Numbered from the stretch's first letter, positions 50,510-61,079 are shown. The stretch is DNA of 64,000 bases from JASHPR01 sp963739645 (GCA_963739645.1 CAVUBM010000114.1:186001-250000), one strand, 5' to 3'. The notes: a model not told the origin generated them from the sequence alone. Numbers and translations: made by a program.

Positions 50510-51418
50510 TTACCTCCCCGCGCCGACGGCGAACTGGGACAGCGTCTCGCCGTAGATTTCGTCGGGGTTGAGCCTGCGCAGCTCCTCGGCCAGCAGCTCG
50601 GCCGTGTCTCTGCGGTGCAGCGCGACCCGGCGCTCGGGCTGGCTGGGGCGGTTCAGGGTGGCGGTCCTGCCGTCCGGCCGGGTGATGGAGATGTCGCCGT
50701 CGGCGGTGGTGAAGCGCACCTCAGTGATGCCGGGGCCGCCGGAGTCGTCCCGGGAGAACGGGGCCTTGAGCCGGGTGGTCAGCCACGCCGCGATCAGGTT
50801 CGCGGTCGGGTTCCTCGGCTCGGCCAGCACCGAGCCGCCGGTGATGTGGGCATGCGGCTGGTCCAGGGTGGCGGCGAGCAGGGACCGCCAGGACGTGGCG
50901 CGGGTCCAGCTCAGGTCCGTATCCCCGGGCCGGTAGCCGCGGGCCAGGCCGGCCAGGGTGTCGACCGGTTCGGACGCGGCCGCGGCGTCGGTCACCCGGC
51001 GCTGCGCGAGCATGCCAAGCGGATCGGTGGACGGCACCGGGGGGCCGTTGCGCGGCCACCAGGTGACCACGGGGGTGTCGGGCACCAGCAGCGGCATGAC
51101 CACGGAATCTGCGTGCAGGCCCATCGGCCCGTACAGCCGCAGCAGCACGGTCTGGCCCGGGGCCCCCTCGCCCGTCCTGATCTCGGCGTCGAGCCGGGAC
51201 GGGATGTTGGGGTCCCTGGCGATCAGCGCGAGAACCCGGCACGGGTGCTCGCGGGCGGCCAGGCTCGCCGCCCGCACCGCGTCGTACTGGGCCGACTCGT
51301 CGGTCATGATGATCAGGTTGAGCACCATGCCGGTGGCCGGTCCGCCCAGTTGATCCCGCGCCATCGTGAGCGCGTCCAGGATTCCCCGGGTGGTGGTGTC
51401 AGTCAGGTCGATCATCAT
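50510..51418 (-). CDS. opcA: glucose-6-phosphate dehydrogenase assembly protein OpcA
   Basis: 302 residues. Conserved OpcA features are MVLNLIIMTDESAQYDAV, DSVVMPLLVPDTPVVTWWPRNGPP and LAGLARGYRPGDTDLSWTR. OpcA binds Zwf allosterically in actinobacteria and cyanobacteria. Placed between zwf and pgl as is usual. Confidence 0.92.
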   Translation of the reverse strand: MMIDLTDTTTRGILDALTMARDQLGGPATGMVLNLIIMTDESAQYDAVRAASLAAREHPCRVLALIARDPNIPSRLDAEIRTGEGAPGQTVLLRLYGPMGLHADSVVMPLLVPDTPVVTWWPRNGPPVPSTDPLGMLAQRRVTDAAAASEPVDTLAGLARGYRPGDTDLSWTRATSWRSLLAATLDQPHAHITGGSVLAEPRNPTANLIAAWLTTRLKAPFSRDDSGGPGITEVRFTTADGDISITRPDGRTATLNRPSQPERRVALHRRDTAELLAEELRRLNPDEIYGETLSQFAVGAGR

Positions 51419-51487
51419 GGTGCCTCTCCCTATCAGCCTGGCCAGCCTTGCGCATTTTCCGCACGCCGCGCTCAGGGCACGGTCAGG

Positions 51488-53025
51488 CTACAGCCGACGC
51501 CAGGCGCGGCCGTCGCGGGCGAGCAGGGCGTCCGCGCCCGCCGGGCCCTGGGTGCCAGCCGGGTACTGCTCGGGCTTGGCGTGGCCAGCCCAGAATTCCT
51601 CGATCGGATCGAGTATCCGCCAGGACAGCTCCACTTCCTCCTGGCGGGGAACAGCGGCGGGTCGCCGATCAGCACGTCAAGCAGCAGCCGCTCGTACGCC
51701 TCCGGGCTGGCCTCGGTGAACGACTCGCCGTAGGCGAAGTCCATGTTCACGTCGCGGACCTCCATGGCCGAGCCCGGCACCTTGGAGCCGAACCTGACCG
51801 TCACGCCCTCGTCCGGCTGCACCCGGAACACCAGCGCGTTCTGGCCGAGCTCCTCGGTGTCGGTGGCCGCGAACGGCAGGTGCGGGGCGCGCTGGAACAT
51901 CATCGCGATCTCCGTCATCCGGCTCGGCAGCCGCTTGCCCGTGCGCAGGTAGAACGGCACCCCGGCCCAGCGCCTGGTGTCGACCTCCAGGCGCAGCGCC
52001 GCATAGGTCTCGGTGGTCGAGTCCGGCGCGATGCCGTCCTCTTCCAGGAAGCCGGGCACCTCAATGCCGCCCTGCCAGCCCGTCGAGTACTGGCCGCGGG
52101 CGGTGTCGACCGCGAGGTCATCGGGAATCTTGATCGCGGAGAGGATCTTCTCCTTCTCCGCGCGCAGCGAGTCCGCGTCAAAGGACACGGGCTCTTCCAT
52201 GGCGGTGAGCGCCAGCAGCTGCAGCAGGTGGTTCTGGATCACGTCCCGGGCCGCGCCGATCCCGTCGTAGTACCCGGCCCGGCCGCCGATGCCGATGTCC
52301 TCGGCCATGGTGATCTGGACGTGGTCCACGTAGCCGCGGTTCCAGATCGGCTCGAACAGGGTGTTGGCGAACCGCAGCGCCAGGATGTTCTGTACCGTCT
52401 CCTTGCCCAGGTAGTGGTCGATGCGGAACACCGACCGCTCGGGGAAGACCGCGTGCAGGATCGCGTTCAGCTCCTGGGCGCTGGCCAGGTTGTGCCCGAA
52501 CGGCTTCTCAATCACTACCCGGCGCCACGGCGGGTGCCCACCCGGGCCCGGGCCCGACGGGGTGGACAGGCCGGACCGCTTCAGCTGCTGAACTACCTGC
52601 GGGAAGTCCTTGGGCGGGACCGACAGGTAGAACGCGTAATTGCCGCCGGTGCCGCGCTCCACATCGAGCTGGGTGCAGGTCTCGGCGAGCCGGTCGAACG
52701 CGTCGTCGTCGGCGAACGTGCCGCGCACGAACCGCACGCCCTCGCTGACCTGCTGCCAGACCGTCTCCCGGAACGGGGTACGGGCGTGCGCCTTGACCGC
52801 GTCATAGGTCACCCGCGCGAAATCCTCGTCCGTCCAATCCCGCCGGCCGAAGCCGACCAGTGAGAAGCCGGGTGGCAGCAGTCCGCGGTTGGCCAGGTCG
52901 TAGATGGCGGGCAGCAGCTTCTTCGTGGCCAGGTCACCGGTCACGCCAAAGAGCACAAGGGCACAAGGCCCTGCCACCCGGGGGATCCGGCGATCCCGGG
53001 GATCGCGCAGGGGGTTCGTGGTCAT
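51488..53025 (-). CDS. zwf: glucose-6-phosphate 1-dehydrogenase (frame break near the end)
   Basis: About 512 residues. NADP loop VLFGVTGDLATKKLLPA, active-site RIDHYLGKE and the substrate region MAEDIGIGGRAGYYDG are intact. A base seems lost near 51650 (a run of four C instead of five), after which EEVELSWRILDPIEEFW continues in another frame to the stop at 51488. First oxidative step of the pentose phosphate pathway. Confidence 0.93.
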
Positions 53026-53047
53026 GCGGTTCCTCCGCCGCGCTGGT

Positions 53048-54215
53048 TCACCGGCTGCTCTGAGCTGCGGAATCGGCGTGCTGTGCGCCCGACTTCTCGT
53101 CCCGCACGGCCTTGGCCATCTCGGACTTGATCGTCTCGAGCAGCTCCTTCCACGATGCCTCGAACTTCTGCACGCCCTCGTTCTCGAGCACCTCCACGAC
53201 ATCGTCGTAGCTGATGCCGAGGGCCTCCAGCTGGTCGAATGTCTGCTTCGCCTCCTCGTAGGTGCCCTGGATGGTGTTGCCGCGCAGCTGGCCGTGGTCC
53301 GCGACTGCGCGGATCGTGGGCTCCGGCATGGTGTTCACCGTGTCCGGCGCCACCAGGTCCACCACGTACATGGTGTCGGGGAAGGCCGGGTCCTTGGTGC
53401 TGGTCGAGGCCCAGAGCGGCCGCTGCACGCGGGCGCCGCGCGCGCTGAGCGCGGACCACCGGGGCGAGGCGAACCTCTCCTCGAAGAGCTGGTAGGCCAG
53501 GCGTGCGTTGGCGATCGCGGCCTTGCCGCGCAGCTCCGCGGCCTCCGGCGTGCCGAGCTTCTCCAGCCTGTTGTCCACCTCAGTGTCCACCCGGCTGACG
53601 AAGAACGACGCCACCGACTCGATCGTCGACACGTCGCGGCCGGCCGCGCCCTCCAGGCCCGCCATGAACGCGTCGATGACCTCCGCGTAGCGCTGCAGCG
53701 AGAAGATCAGCGTCACGTTGATGCTGATCCCCTCGGACAGGCACTGGGTGATGGCCGGCAGGCCCGCTTCGGTAGCCGGGATCTTGATGAACAGGTTGGG
53801 CCGGTCCACCAGCCACCAGAGCGCCCTGGCCTCGGCGATGGTCTTGGCCGTGTCCCTGGCGATCCGCGGGATCGACCTCCAGGGAGACCCGGCCGTCCTG
53901 GCCGTTGGTCTCGTCGTAGACCGGCCGGAGCACGTCGCAGGCCCAACGGATGTCGTAGGCGGTGATCGCCCGCGCCGCCTCGTCCACGCCGACGCCGCGC
54001 ACACCCAGGTCAGCGAGCTGCTCGTCGTAAGCGTGCCCGCCGGAGATCGAGTGAGCGAAGATCGTCGGGTTGGACGTCACGCCGCGCACGTGGAAGTCCC
54101 GCATCAGCTGCTCCAGGTTGCCCGTGGACAGGCGCTCCCGGCTGATGTCGTCGAGCCAGACCGCCACGCCCGCGGCGGTCAGCTGGGCCAGTGTGTCGTC
54201 AGGCCGCGAATTCAT
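53048..54215 (-). CDS. tal: transaldolase (frame break)
   Basis: About 388 residues, the long actinobacterial type. GVAVWLDDISRERL, GVTSNPTIFAHS, NLFIKIPATEAGLPAI and the Schiff-base lysine in WASTSTKDP are clear. One extra C near 53873 changes the frame between SLEVDP and RIARDTAKTI. It transfers a dihydroxyacetone unit between sugar phosphates. Confidence 0.93.
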
Positions 54216-54234
54216 GACACCTTTGCTCCTTGCG

Positions 54235-56397
54235 TTAGTCGCCTGCGCGGGCGCTCTGCCTGGCCAGGCTGGTCCGGGCGGCCTCGGCCACCCGCTGTGC
54301 AGTTATCCCGAACTCCTCGTACAGGGTCTGGTAGGCCGCCGACTCCCCGTAGTGCTCGAGGCTCACGCACTCGCCCGTGTCGCCGACGTAGCCACGCCAG
54401 CCGAGCGCGATGCCCGCCTCGACGCTGACCCGGGCACGGACATGACCAGGAAGCACCTCCTCCCGGTAGGAAGCCTCCTGTTCAGCAAACCATTCCAGGC
54501 ACGGTATGGAAACGACCCTGGTGGCGATCCCTTCCTCCTGCAGGATCTCCCGGGCGGCCAGCGCGATCTGCACCTCACTGCCGGTCCCGATGAGGATGAC
54601 GTCTGGCTTTCCGCCCGCGGCTTCGGCAAACACATATCCGCCGCGGGCCGTTCCCTCCGCGCTGGCCAGTTGCTGCGGGCCGCCGGGGGAGCGGTCGAAC
54701 ACCGGCACGTTCTGCCGGGTGAGGCAGAAGCCGGCTGGGGTGTCGGTCCGCTCCAGGATGGTCCGCCAGGCCACCGTGGTCTCGTTGGCGTCGGCCGGCC
54801 GGACCACGTCAAGCCCGGGGATGGCCCGCAGCGCCCACAGGTGCTCGACCGGCTGGTGGGTCGGGCCGTCCTCGCCCAGGCCGATGGAGTCATGCGTCCA
54901 GATGAAGATGGACGGCAGCCTGGACAGGGCGGCCAGCCGGACCGCGCCGCGCATGTAGTCGCTGAAGGTCAGGAACGTCCCGCCGTAGGGCCGGGTCAGA
55001 CCATCGGCCGCGATCCCGTTGATGATGGCGCCCATCCCGTGCTCGCGGATGCCGAAGTGCAGCGTGCGGCCGTAGATGTGGCCAGGGAACATCTTGGTCT
55101 GGTGATCGGACGGGATGAACGAGGGCTCGCCCTTCATCGTGGTGTCGTTGCTGCCGGCCAGGTCGGCCGAGCCGCCCCAGAGCTCGGGCAGCACCGGGGC
55201 CAGCGCGTTCAGCACCTCGCCCGACGCCTTGCGCGTGGCCACGCCCTTCTCGCTGGGCTCGAAGACCGGCAGCGCCGAGGTCCACCCGTCCGGCAGCCCG
55301 CGCGCGGCCAGCCGGTCCAGCAGCGCCTTGCGCTCCGGGTGGGCCGCCGCCCACGCGTCGAACCGCTCGTTCCACCGCGCGTGCAGCGCCTTGCCGCGGT
55401 CGGCCACCTGCCGCGCTCTGGCCAGCGCCTCCTCCTCGACCGGGAACGACACATCGGGGTCGAAGTGCAGAATCTTCTTGGTCGCGGCCACCTCGTCGGC
55501 GCCGAGCGCCGAGCCGTGCGCCGCGCCGGTGTTCTGCTTGTTCGGCGCCGGCCAGGCGATGATCGTGCTCAGCGCGATGAACGACGGCGCCTCGGTGTGC
55601 TCCCTGGCGTCCAGCAGCGCGCGGTAGAGCGCCCCGGGGTCTTCGTGATAGCCGCCCGGCTGGCGGAACGTGACGTGCTGCACGTGCCAGCCGTAGGCCC
55701 GGTACCGCGCGCAGACATCCTCGGACTTGGCGATGTGGGTGTCGTCCTCGATCGAGATGTCGTTGTCGTCGTAGATCACAATCAGGTTGCCGAGTTCCTG
55801 GTGGCCGGCCAGGGACGAGGCCTCGTGGGTGATGCCCTCCTCGATGTCACCGTCGGAGGCGATCACGTAGACAAAGTGGTCGAACGGGCTCGTCCCTGGC
55901 GCCGCGTCCGGGTCCATCAGCCCCCGCACCCGGCGGGCGGCCATGGCCATGCCCACAGCGTTCGACAGTCCTTGGCCGAGCGGGCCGGTGGTGATCTCCA
56001 CGCCTGGCGTGTGATGACGCTCGGGATGCCCCGGGGTCCGGCTGCCCCAGGTGCGCAACTGCTCCAGGTCCTGCATGGTCATCCCGTAGCCGGATAGGTA
56101 CAGCTGGATATACAGGGTCAGGCTGGAATGCCCGGCCGACAGCACGAAGCGGTCCCGGCCGATCCAGTCCGCATCCGCGGGGTCGTGCCGGAGCACCCGC
56201 TGGAACAGCACGTAGGCGGCGGGGGCCAGGCTCATCGCGGTGCCCGGGTGCCCGGAGCCGGCCTTCTGCACGGCGTCCATGGCCAGGACCCGGATCCAGT
56301 CCACCGCGCGGGCGTCGGCCGACGACCATTCGAGCTCGTTATTCGGCTGATCTGGCAGGGTGCTCACCGCGGCATCAGGCTCCTTTTCGCGTGGCAC
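54235..56397 (-). CDS. tkt: transketolase
   Basis: A complete 720-residue thiamine diphosphate enzyme. TPP-binding region SDGDIEEGITHEASSLAGH ... NLIVIYDDN, the catalytic domain with GIREHGMGAIINGIA and the substrate-binding THDSIGLGEDGPTHQP. It shifts two-carbon units in the pentose phosphate pathway and heads the tkt-tal-zwf-opcA-pgl operon. It lies directly beside the TPP-riboswitch-controlled transporter, itself a user of thiamine. Confidence 0.96.
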   Translation of the reverse strand: MPREKEPDAAVSTLPDQPNNELEWSSADARAVDWIRVLAMDAVQKAGSGHPGTAMSLAPAAYVLFQRVLRHDPADADWIGRDRFVLSAGHSSLTLYIQLYLSGYGMTMQDLEQLRTWGSRTPGHPERHHTPGVEITTGPLGQGLSNAVGMAMAARRVRGLMDPDAAPGTSPFDHFVYVIASDGDIEEGITHEASSLAGHQELGNLIVIYDDNDISIEDDTHIAKSEDVCARYRAYGWHVQHVTFRQPGGYHEDPGALYRALLDAREHTEAPSFIALSTIIAWPAPNKQNTGAAHGSALGADEVAATKKILHFDPDVSFPVEEEALARARQVADRGKALHARWNERFDAWAAAHPERKALLDRLAARGLPDGWTSALPVFEPSEKGVATRKASGEVLNALAPVLPELWGGSADLAGSNDTTMKGEPSFIPSDHQTKMFPGHIYGRTLHFGIREHGMGAIINGIAADGLTRPYGGTFLTFSDYMRGAVRLAALSRLPSIFIWTHDSIGLGEDGPTHQPVEHLWALRAIPGLDVVRPADANETTVAWRTILERTDTPAGFCLTRQNVPVFDRSPGGPQQLASAEGTARGGYVFAEAAGGKPDVILIGTGSEVQIALAAREILQEEGIATRVVSIPCLEWFAEQEASYREEVLPGHVRARVSVEAGIALGWRGYVGDTGECVSLEHYGESAAYQTLYEEFGITAQRVAEAARTSLARQSARAGD

Positions 56398-56520
56398 GGT
56401 ATGACTTCGACCCTATCCCTCGGTTGGCCGGTACTAACCTGACCGTCCGTTAACCACCAGTGAAGTCTCAGCTCTTGCACAGGTGATGGCTACCGGAAGT
56501 TCATGTCACCCTGGTTCAGA

Positions 56521-57453
56521 TCAGCGTGGCCGCAGCCGGGCGTCGAGCGAATCCCGCAGCGCATCGCCGATCAGGTTGAATGCGATCACGGTCAGCATGA
56601 TCGCGAAACCGGCGGGATAGACCTCCCACCAGTATCCATCGAGCAGGTACGTGGTGCCCTGGGAAAGCATGCTTCCCCAGGTGACGGCGGGCGGCGGCAG
56701 CCCGAAGCCGAGGAAGCTCAGCGTCGCGAGCAGGATGATCGCGTCAGCGACCTGGAACGTCGCGCTGACCGCGATCGTGCCGGCCGTGTTCGGCAGCAGG
56801 TGCCGCAGCACCACCCTCGGCCGGCGCCCGCCCATAGCCCGGACGGCCTCAATGAACTCGCGCGTGCGCAGCGTGAGCGTCTCACCGCGCACCAGCCGGG
56901 CCGGCCCGAGCCAGGACAGCAGTGCGAGCACCGTGATCAGCAGCGGGACCGTCGGCCTCAGCACCGACGACACGTAGATAAGCAGGAAGAGCGCGGGAAT
57001 GGCCAGCGCGATGTCCACCACCCGCATCATGATCGCGTCAGCCAGGCCGCCGGCGTAACCGGAGACCGCGCCCCACACTACGCCGATGGCCGTGGCCGCC
57101 ACGGCCACCGCGAGACCGATCTCCAGGGTGCTCTGGCCGCCGACCATCAGCCGGCCGAGGATGTCGTAGCCGTTGGCATCCGTGCCGAGTGGCTGGCCGC
57201 GGCCCGGTGGCAGGTTCGTGAGCCGGATGTTCGCGTGCACCTGGTCGGTGTGATACAGCAGCGGCCCGAGAAAGCAGAACAGCGCCAGGGCGGCGATCAG
57301 CCCCACCCCCAGCAGGGCCAGGCGGTGGCCGGCGAAGGCCCGGAGCACCGAGGTGCGGGCGCGTCCCGGCGCCGCGCTCCCGCTGGTTAGGCGCGGGCCG
57401 ATCGTCTCTGGCCCGGCCTGCGGGCGGTCCGCGATCCGCATGCTGTCATCCAT
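56521..57453 (-). CDS. oligopeptide-type ABC transporter permease (OppC/DppC-like)
   Basis: 310 residues with six helices. The N-terminal motif DxLGTDANGYDILGRLMVGG and the EAA loop EAVRAMGGRRPRVVLRHLLPN are those of the C subunit. Starts eight bases inside the B-subunit gene. No ATPase gene follows; next downstream is tkt. Confidence 0.9.
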   Translation of the reverse strand: MDDSMRIADRPQAGPETIGPRLTSGSAAPGRARTSVLRAFAGHRLALLGVGLIAALALFCFLGPLLYHTDQVHANIRLTNLPPGRGQPLGTDANGYDILGRLMVGGQSTLEIGLAVAVAATAIGVVWGAVSGYAGGLADAIMMRVVDIALAIPALFLLIYVSSVLRPTVPLLITVLALLSWLGPARLVRGETLTLRTREFIEAVRAMGGRRPRVVLRHLLPNTAGTIAVSATFQVADAIILLATLSFLGFGLPPPAVTWGSMLSQGTTYLLDGYWWEVYPAGFAIMLTVIAFNLIGDALRDSLDARLRPR

Positions 57454-58395
57454 AGCGGACCCTCGGATCGAGGACCGCGTACGCGACGTCGGCGAACAGA
57501 TTGCCGAGCACGGTGACCACGCCGACGAGCACGGCGATGCCGAGCTCGACCGGGTAGTCGGCGTTCACCGCGGCCGTGTAGTAGGTGAGCCCGACCCCGG
57601 GGACGTTGAACACGTACTCGACCACCAGGCCGCTGGTGAGTATGGCCGGGAACGACAGGCCGATGAGCGTGGTGACCGATATGAGGGAGTTGCGTGCCAC
57701 ATGCCGGGTCAGTACCCGGCGGGCCGGGCAGCACCCTTGGCCCGGGCTACCCGGACGTAGTCCTCGGCGAGTGTGGTGATGGCGGCCGAGCGCATGTAGC
57801 GGCTGAACAGGGCGACGTTGACCAGGGTCAGGGTGAGCACGGGCAGGATCAGGGCGACAGGGTCGGCGAGCAGGCCGCCGACCGTGGCCGCCTGGGGCGC
57901 CTCGGCGGGCAGCGCGCGGGTGGCGATGGACAGCCCCGCGATCAGCAGGATCGCCAGCCAGTACGACGGCATCGAGTAGAGCGCGAACGCCGCGGCCGTG
58001 GCGGCGTGGTCCACGGCGCGGTTGCGGTGCACCGCCTGGGCGATGCCGAGCGGGATGGCGATCGCGAGCGCCAGCACCAGCGCGCTGCCCACGACCACAA
58101 TGTCGTTGGGCAGCTGGTGCAGAACGAGTGAGTCGACGCTCTGGTTCAGCCGGTAGGAGTAGCCGAGGTCGCCGCGGGCCAGGCGGCCGAGGAAGGCTAG
58201 GTACTGCTCGATCGGGGGATGATCCAGGCCGTTGGCCCGGTTGAAGGCGGCGATCCCGGCCCGGCTGGCCCGGGGGCCGAGGATGGCCCGGGCCAGACTG
58301 CCGGGGATGAGGTGCTCGAGCAGGAAGGTCACCGCCGTGACCCCAAGCACCACGACCACGGCCTGGGCGGCCCGCCGGACCATAAAGCCGATCAC
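57446..58395 (-). CDS. oligopeptide-type ABC transporter permease (OppB/DppB-like, frame break)
   Basis: About 316 residues. MIGFMVRRAAQAVVVVLGV is the typical B-subunit start, and the EAA loop reads DYVRVARAKGAARP then RVLTRHVARNSL after correction. One base is missing near 57705 (cccgccggg) which splits the gene within that loop. Begins one base after the stop of the solute-binding protein. Confidence 0.88.
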
Positions 58396-58396
58396 G

Positions 58397-60322
58397 TCAT
58401 CCGGAATCCTTCGTGAAGTACCACTGCTCCGGGTTGATGAAGCCGTAGGCGTTCGGGGCGAAGCCGTGCAGGTTGGACTGGACGGTGATCAGGGTGCCGG
58501 GGCTCGGCTGCCAGAAGTCCGGCAGCTGCAGCCGGACCTGGTCGGCGTACGCGTCCAGCGCGGCCTGGGCCCCGCTGGCCCGGGTCCTCGTGGTCGCGAC
58601 GATCAGCCGGTCGACGGCGGGATCGGAGTAGTTGTTGACGTTGCCGAGGGCACCGGTCTGGAAGATCTCCTCGCCGCTCGGGTAGTGGCCGGGGGCGAAG
58701 ACCCAGGCCGTCCCGTAGTTCCCCAGCTGCCAGCTGCAGGCCGGCGACGCCGGCGCGCAGGCCTCGATGGTCTGGGCGATCGTGGCCGAGGTCACCTGAT
58801 CCAGCGAGATCTCGATGCCGACCTGCTTGGCGACCGACTGCAGGTCGGTCATGGAGCCGTCGGCGTAGGGCAGGCCGCTGGGGTACATGAGCGTGAAGTC
58901 GAGCGGCTGGCCGGCCTTGATGCCTGCCCCGCACTCGTTCGCCGCGGTGCCCGGGCGGGTACAGGTGCTGTGCCCGTCGGGAACGATTTTCCAGCCGTGC
59001 CGGGCCAGCAGCGACCGGGCGGCGGGCACGCTGAACGGGTACGGGTCGGCCGCTGCGCTGGCGTTCGCGTACGGGTTCGCCGGGCGGGCCGGCACCGGAC
59101 TGTACGTGGGCAGGCCGAGGCCGTTGTAGTAGGCGCGGATCCACCCGGTCTGGTCGATGAGGTGCTGGAACGCCTGGCGGAAGTAGAGCTGCCGCAGGAT
59201 CGGCCCGACCTTCGGGTTGTTGAAGTTCGGCTCGAGGTAGTTGAAGCCGAACGGGAAGTCTTTGACCAGTTGGTACCCCTGCGACCGCAGGGCCGGCTGC
59301 TGCGGCAGGTCGTTGCTGGGCACGTACCCGACCGAGATCTGCTGGCCCGAGCTGCCGGGCCCGCCCGTGGCCGGCCCGGCCCGCAGCACCGAGAACTCGG
59401 CCGTGGCCGAGGTGAACGGCAGCTCGACGAACTTGGCCAGGTGCGGCTGGCTCGGCCCGGAGTAGCTCCGGTTGGGCACGAACGTGGCGGTGCCGTCGCT
59501 GGTCAGGCCGGTCAGCTTCCACGGGCCGTCCACGATCGACCAGATCGGGCTGGACGCATAGCTGGACACCTTCGTGGCCTCGTGGTTCAGGAACGTGTAC
59601 ACCGCCCGGGCGCCGGCCGGGGTCGTGTCGGGCAGGTGAGCCGCGGCGGGCGACGGCGCAGGCGAGCCCAGCGAGGTCCGGTCCCAGGCCATGGGCAGCG
59701 GGGTGATCTGGGACAGCTCGTTGTAGGTGAACCAGAACGGGTTATAGCTGCCGTTCAGGCGGAGCTGTACGACGGCGGGGCTGAGCGCCTTCCAGGACAC
59801 GACGTTGTCGGGGAACCCGCCGGGGACGTAGGACGCCCAGTTGGCCTTGTTGGCCTTCAGCAGGTTGATCCAGAACCCGACGTCGCGCGCGGTCACGGTC
59901 TCGCCGTTGGACCAGGAGTAGTGCTTGAGCGTGATCGTGACCACCCGGTTGCCGTCGCTGTAGACCGGCGCGTTGCCGATCGAGAGCGGGTAGTTGACGG
60001 CGGGGTTCCCGTGGTCCCCGTACCAGTACAGCGGCTGGTAGAGCAGGGTCTGCAGATTGTTGGTGTTGGCCACGGTGAAGTACTGGCCGGATACGAGCGG
60101 GAAGATGTAGGTGGGCGGCGACAGCGGCTGCTCTGCGAAGTAGGCGGTGCCGCCGCGGACCGGCGGGCCGCCGGATGCGCCGCCCTTGGGACCGGGCGAG
60201 GCACAGGCGGCCAGGCCGAGCCCCAAGGCGAGGGCAAGCGCGAGCGCGAGCTTCCTGGCGGGCCGGGCCCGGCGGGTTAGCCAAGTGAACGAGTCCTGAA
60301 CGGCGGTGCTGGTGGCTGTCAC
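58397..60322 (-). CDS. solute-binding lipoprotein of an Opp/Dpp-type ABC transporter
   Basis: 641 residues, SBP family 5. A Lys/Arg start, hydrophobic LALALALALGLG and the lipobox LAAC anchor it outside the membrane. The family motif around residues ~75-130 (TLLYQPLYWYGDHGNPAVNYPL ... ITLKHYSWSNGETVTARDV) and the long C-terminal lobe are present. GTG 60322 with GGAGG upstream follows directly after a TPP riboswitch. It should bind a thiamine-related compound rather than a peptide; this is inferred from the regulation. Confidence 0.88.
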   Translation of the reverse strand: MTATSTAVQDSFTWLTRRARPARKLALALALALGLGLAACASPGPKGGASGGPPVRGGTAYFAEQPLSPPTYIFPLVSGQYFTVANTNNLQTLLYQPLYWYGDHGNPAVNYPLSIGNAPVYSDGNRVVTITLKHYSWSNGETVTARDVGFWINLLKANKANWASYVPGGFPDNVVSWKALSPAVVQLRLNGSYNPFWFTYNELSQITPLPMAWDRTSLGSPAPSPAAAHLPDTTPAGARAVYTFLNHEATKVSSYASSPIWSIVDGPWKLTGLTSDGTATFVPNRSYSGPSQPHLAKFVELPFTSATAEFSVLRAGPATGGPGSSGQQISVGYVPSNDLPQQPALRSQGYQLVKDFPFGFNYLEPNFNNPKVGPILRQLYFRQAFQHLIDQTGWIRAYYNGLGLPTYSPVPARPANPYANASAAADPYPFSVPAARSLLARHGWKIVPDGHSTCTRPGTAANECGAGIKAGQPLDFTLMYPSGLPYADGSMTDLQSVAKQVGIEISLDQVTSATIAQTIEACAPASPACSWQLGNYGTAWVFAPGHYPSGEEIFQTGALGNVNNYSDPAVDRLIVATTRTRASGAQAALDAYADQVRLQLPDFWQPSPGTLITVQSNLHGFAPNAYGFINPEQWYFTKDSG

Positions 60323-60328
60323 GCCTAC

Positions 60329-60426
60329 CTCCCTACGCCGGCATTACCCGGTCAGGTTCAAACGGTCGGTGGCGCACCGGCCGTGCGGCCAGCCACCCTC
60401 TCAGCCCGGTTGGCCCGAGCTCCCGT
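60329..60426 (-). ncRNA. TPP riboswitch (THI element)
   Basis: Read on the minus strand: P2 AGCUCGG-gccaa-CCGGGCU followed by GAGA, the P3 stem GGGUGGC...GCCACC, and then the invariant block GAACCTGACCGGG-TAATGCCGG-CGTAGGGA. These match all conserved pieces of the thiamine pyrophosphate aptamer. The Shine-Dalgarno GGAGG overlaps its last bases, so translation of the binding protein would be shut when TPP is bound. Confidence 0.95.
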
Positions 60427-60443
60427 GTTGTTGTGGCTTGATG

Positions 60444-61079
60444 TTACCGCGCCGCCACCCCGAATTCGCCGGCCGGGCGGCCGGCGCCGGACACGGTGAG
60501 GTCAAACGACGCGGGCGGGCGGATCAGGTCAAAGTAGGCCTGCTCGGCGATCAGCCAGTCGGCGTCCCATTCCTCTGGGGTCACCCGGCCGCGCAGCCGC
60601 CGCAGTCGCTGCTCCGCGGGCGCGTCGACAAAGACCGCCCGGTCCACCAGGTCGGCGAGCTGAGGCGAGCCGGAGAACACGCCCTCGACCAGGATCAGGT
60701 CGCCCGGGTGGACCGTGACCAGGCCGTCGAGACCGGTGCCGCGGTCCCAGTCGAACCGGCGGAACTTAGCGCGGCGCCGCGCCCGCAGCGGCTCGAGCGC
60801 CTGGGCCCGGAGCCGCCGCCAGTCGTAGTACCCCGCCAGGGGTTCCTGGCCGGGCGGCGGGCCAGATACGCCGCCAGGCAGGGCTGCCCGCGGCCGGAAG
60901 AAGTCGTCGGTGTGCACGAGCGCCGCCCCGGTCGCCGCGCAGACCGCGGCGGCGATGGTGGACTTGCCCGCCGCGCCGTGCCCGTCGATGGCGACGACGA
61001 GCATCCCGGATGGCCCAGCTCGCCACTGTGTCACCGCGCTGGTCACGCGGGCCGCGGCCGCGCTAAGGCCGGCTGGCAT
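60444..61079 (-). CDS. uridine kinase-like P-loop protein
   Basis: 211 residues. Walker A IDGHGAAGKSTIA, the acceptor motif HTDDFFRP, and the lid/Walker B region VEGVFSGSPQLADLVDRAVFV are seen. Uridine kinase family members phosphorylate nucleosides or related small molecules. The first ~25 residues are not conserved and overlap the ctaA end; translation may start at the Met of MLVVAIDGHG. Confidence 0.8.
   Translation of the reverse strand: MPAGLSAAAARVTSAVTQWRAGPSGMLVVAIDGHGAAGKSTIAAAVCAATGAALVHTDDFFRPRAALPGGVSGPPPGQEPLAGYYDWRRLRAQALEPLRARRRAKFRRFDWDRGTGLDGLVTVHPGDLILVEGVFSGSPQLADLVDRAVFVDAPAEQRLRRLRGRVTPEEWDADWLIAEQAYFDLIRPPASFDLTVSGAGRPAGEFGVAAR

Noticed and set aside
49547..51733. 728-codon plus-strand frame over pgl and opcA
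   Set aside because: Shadow of conserved genes on the other strand; Gly/Arg-rich with no motif.
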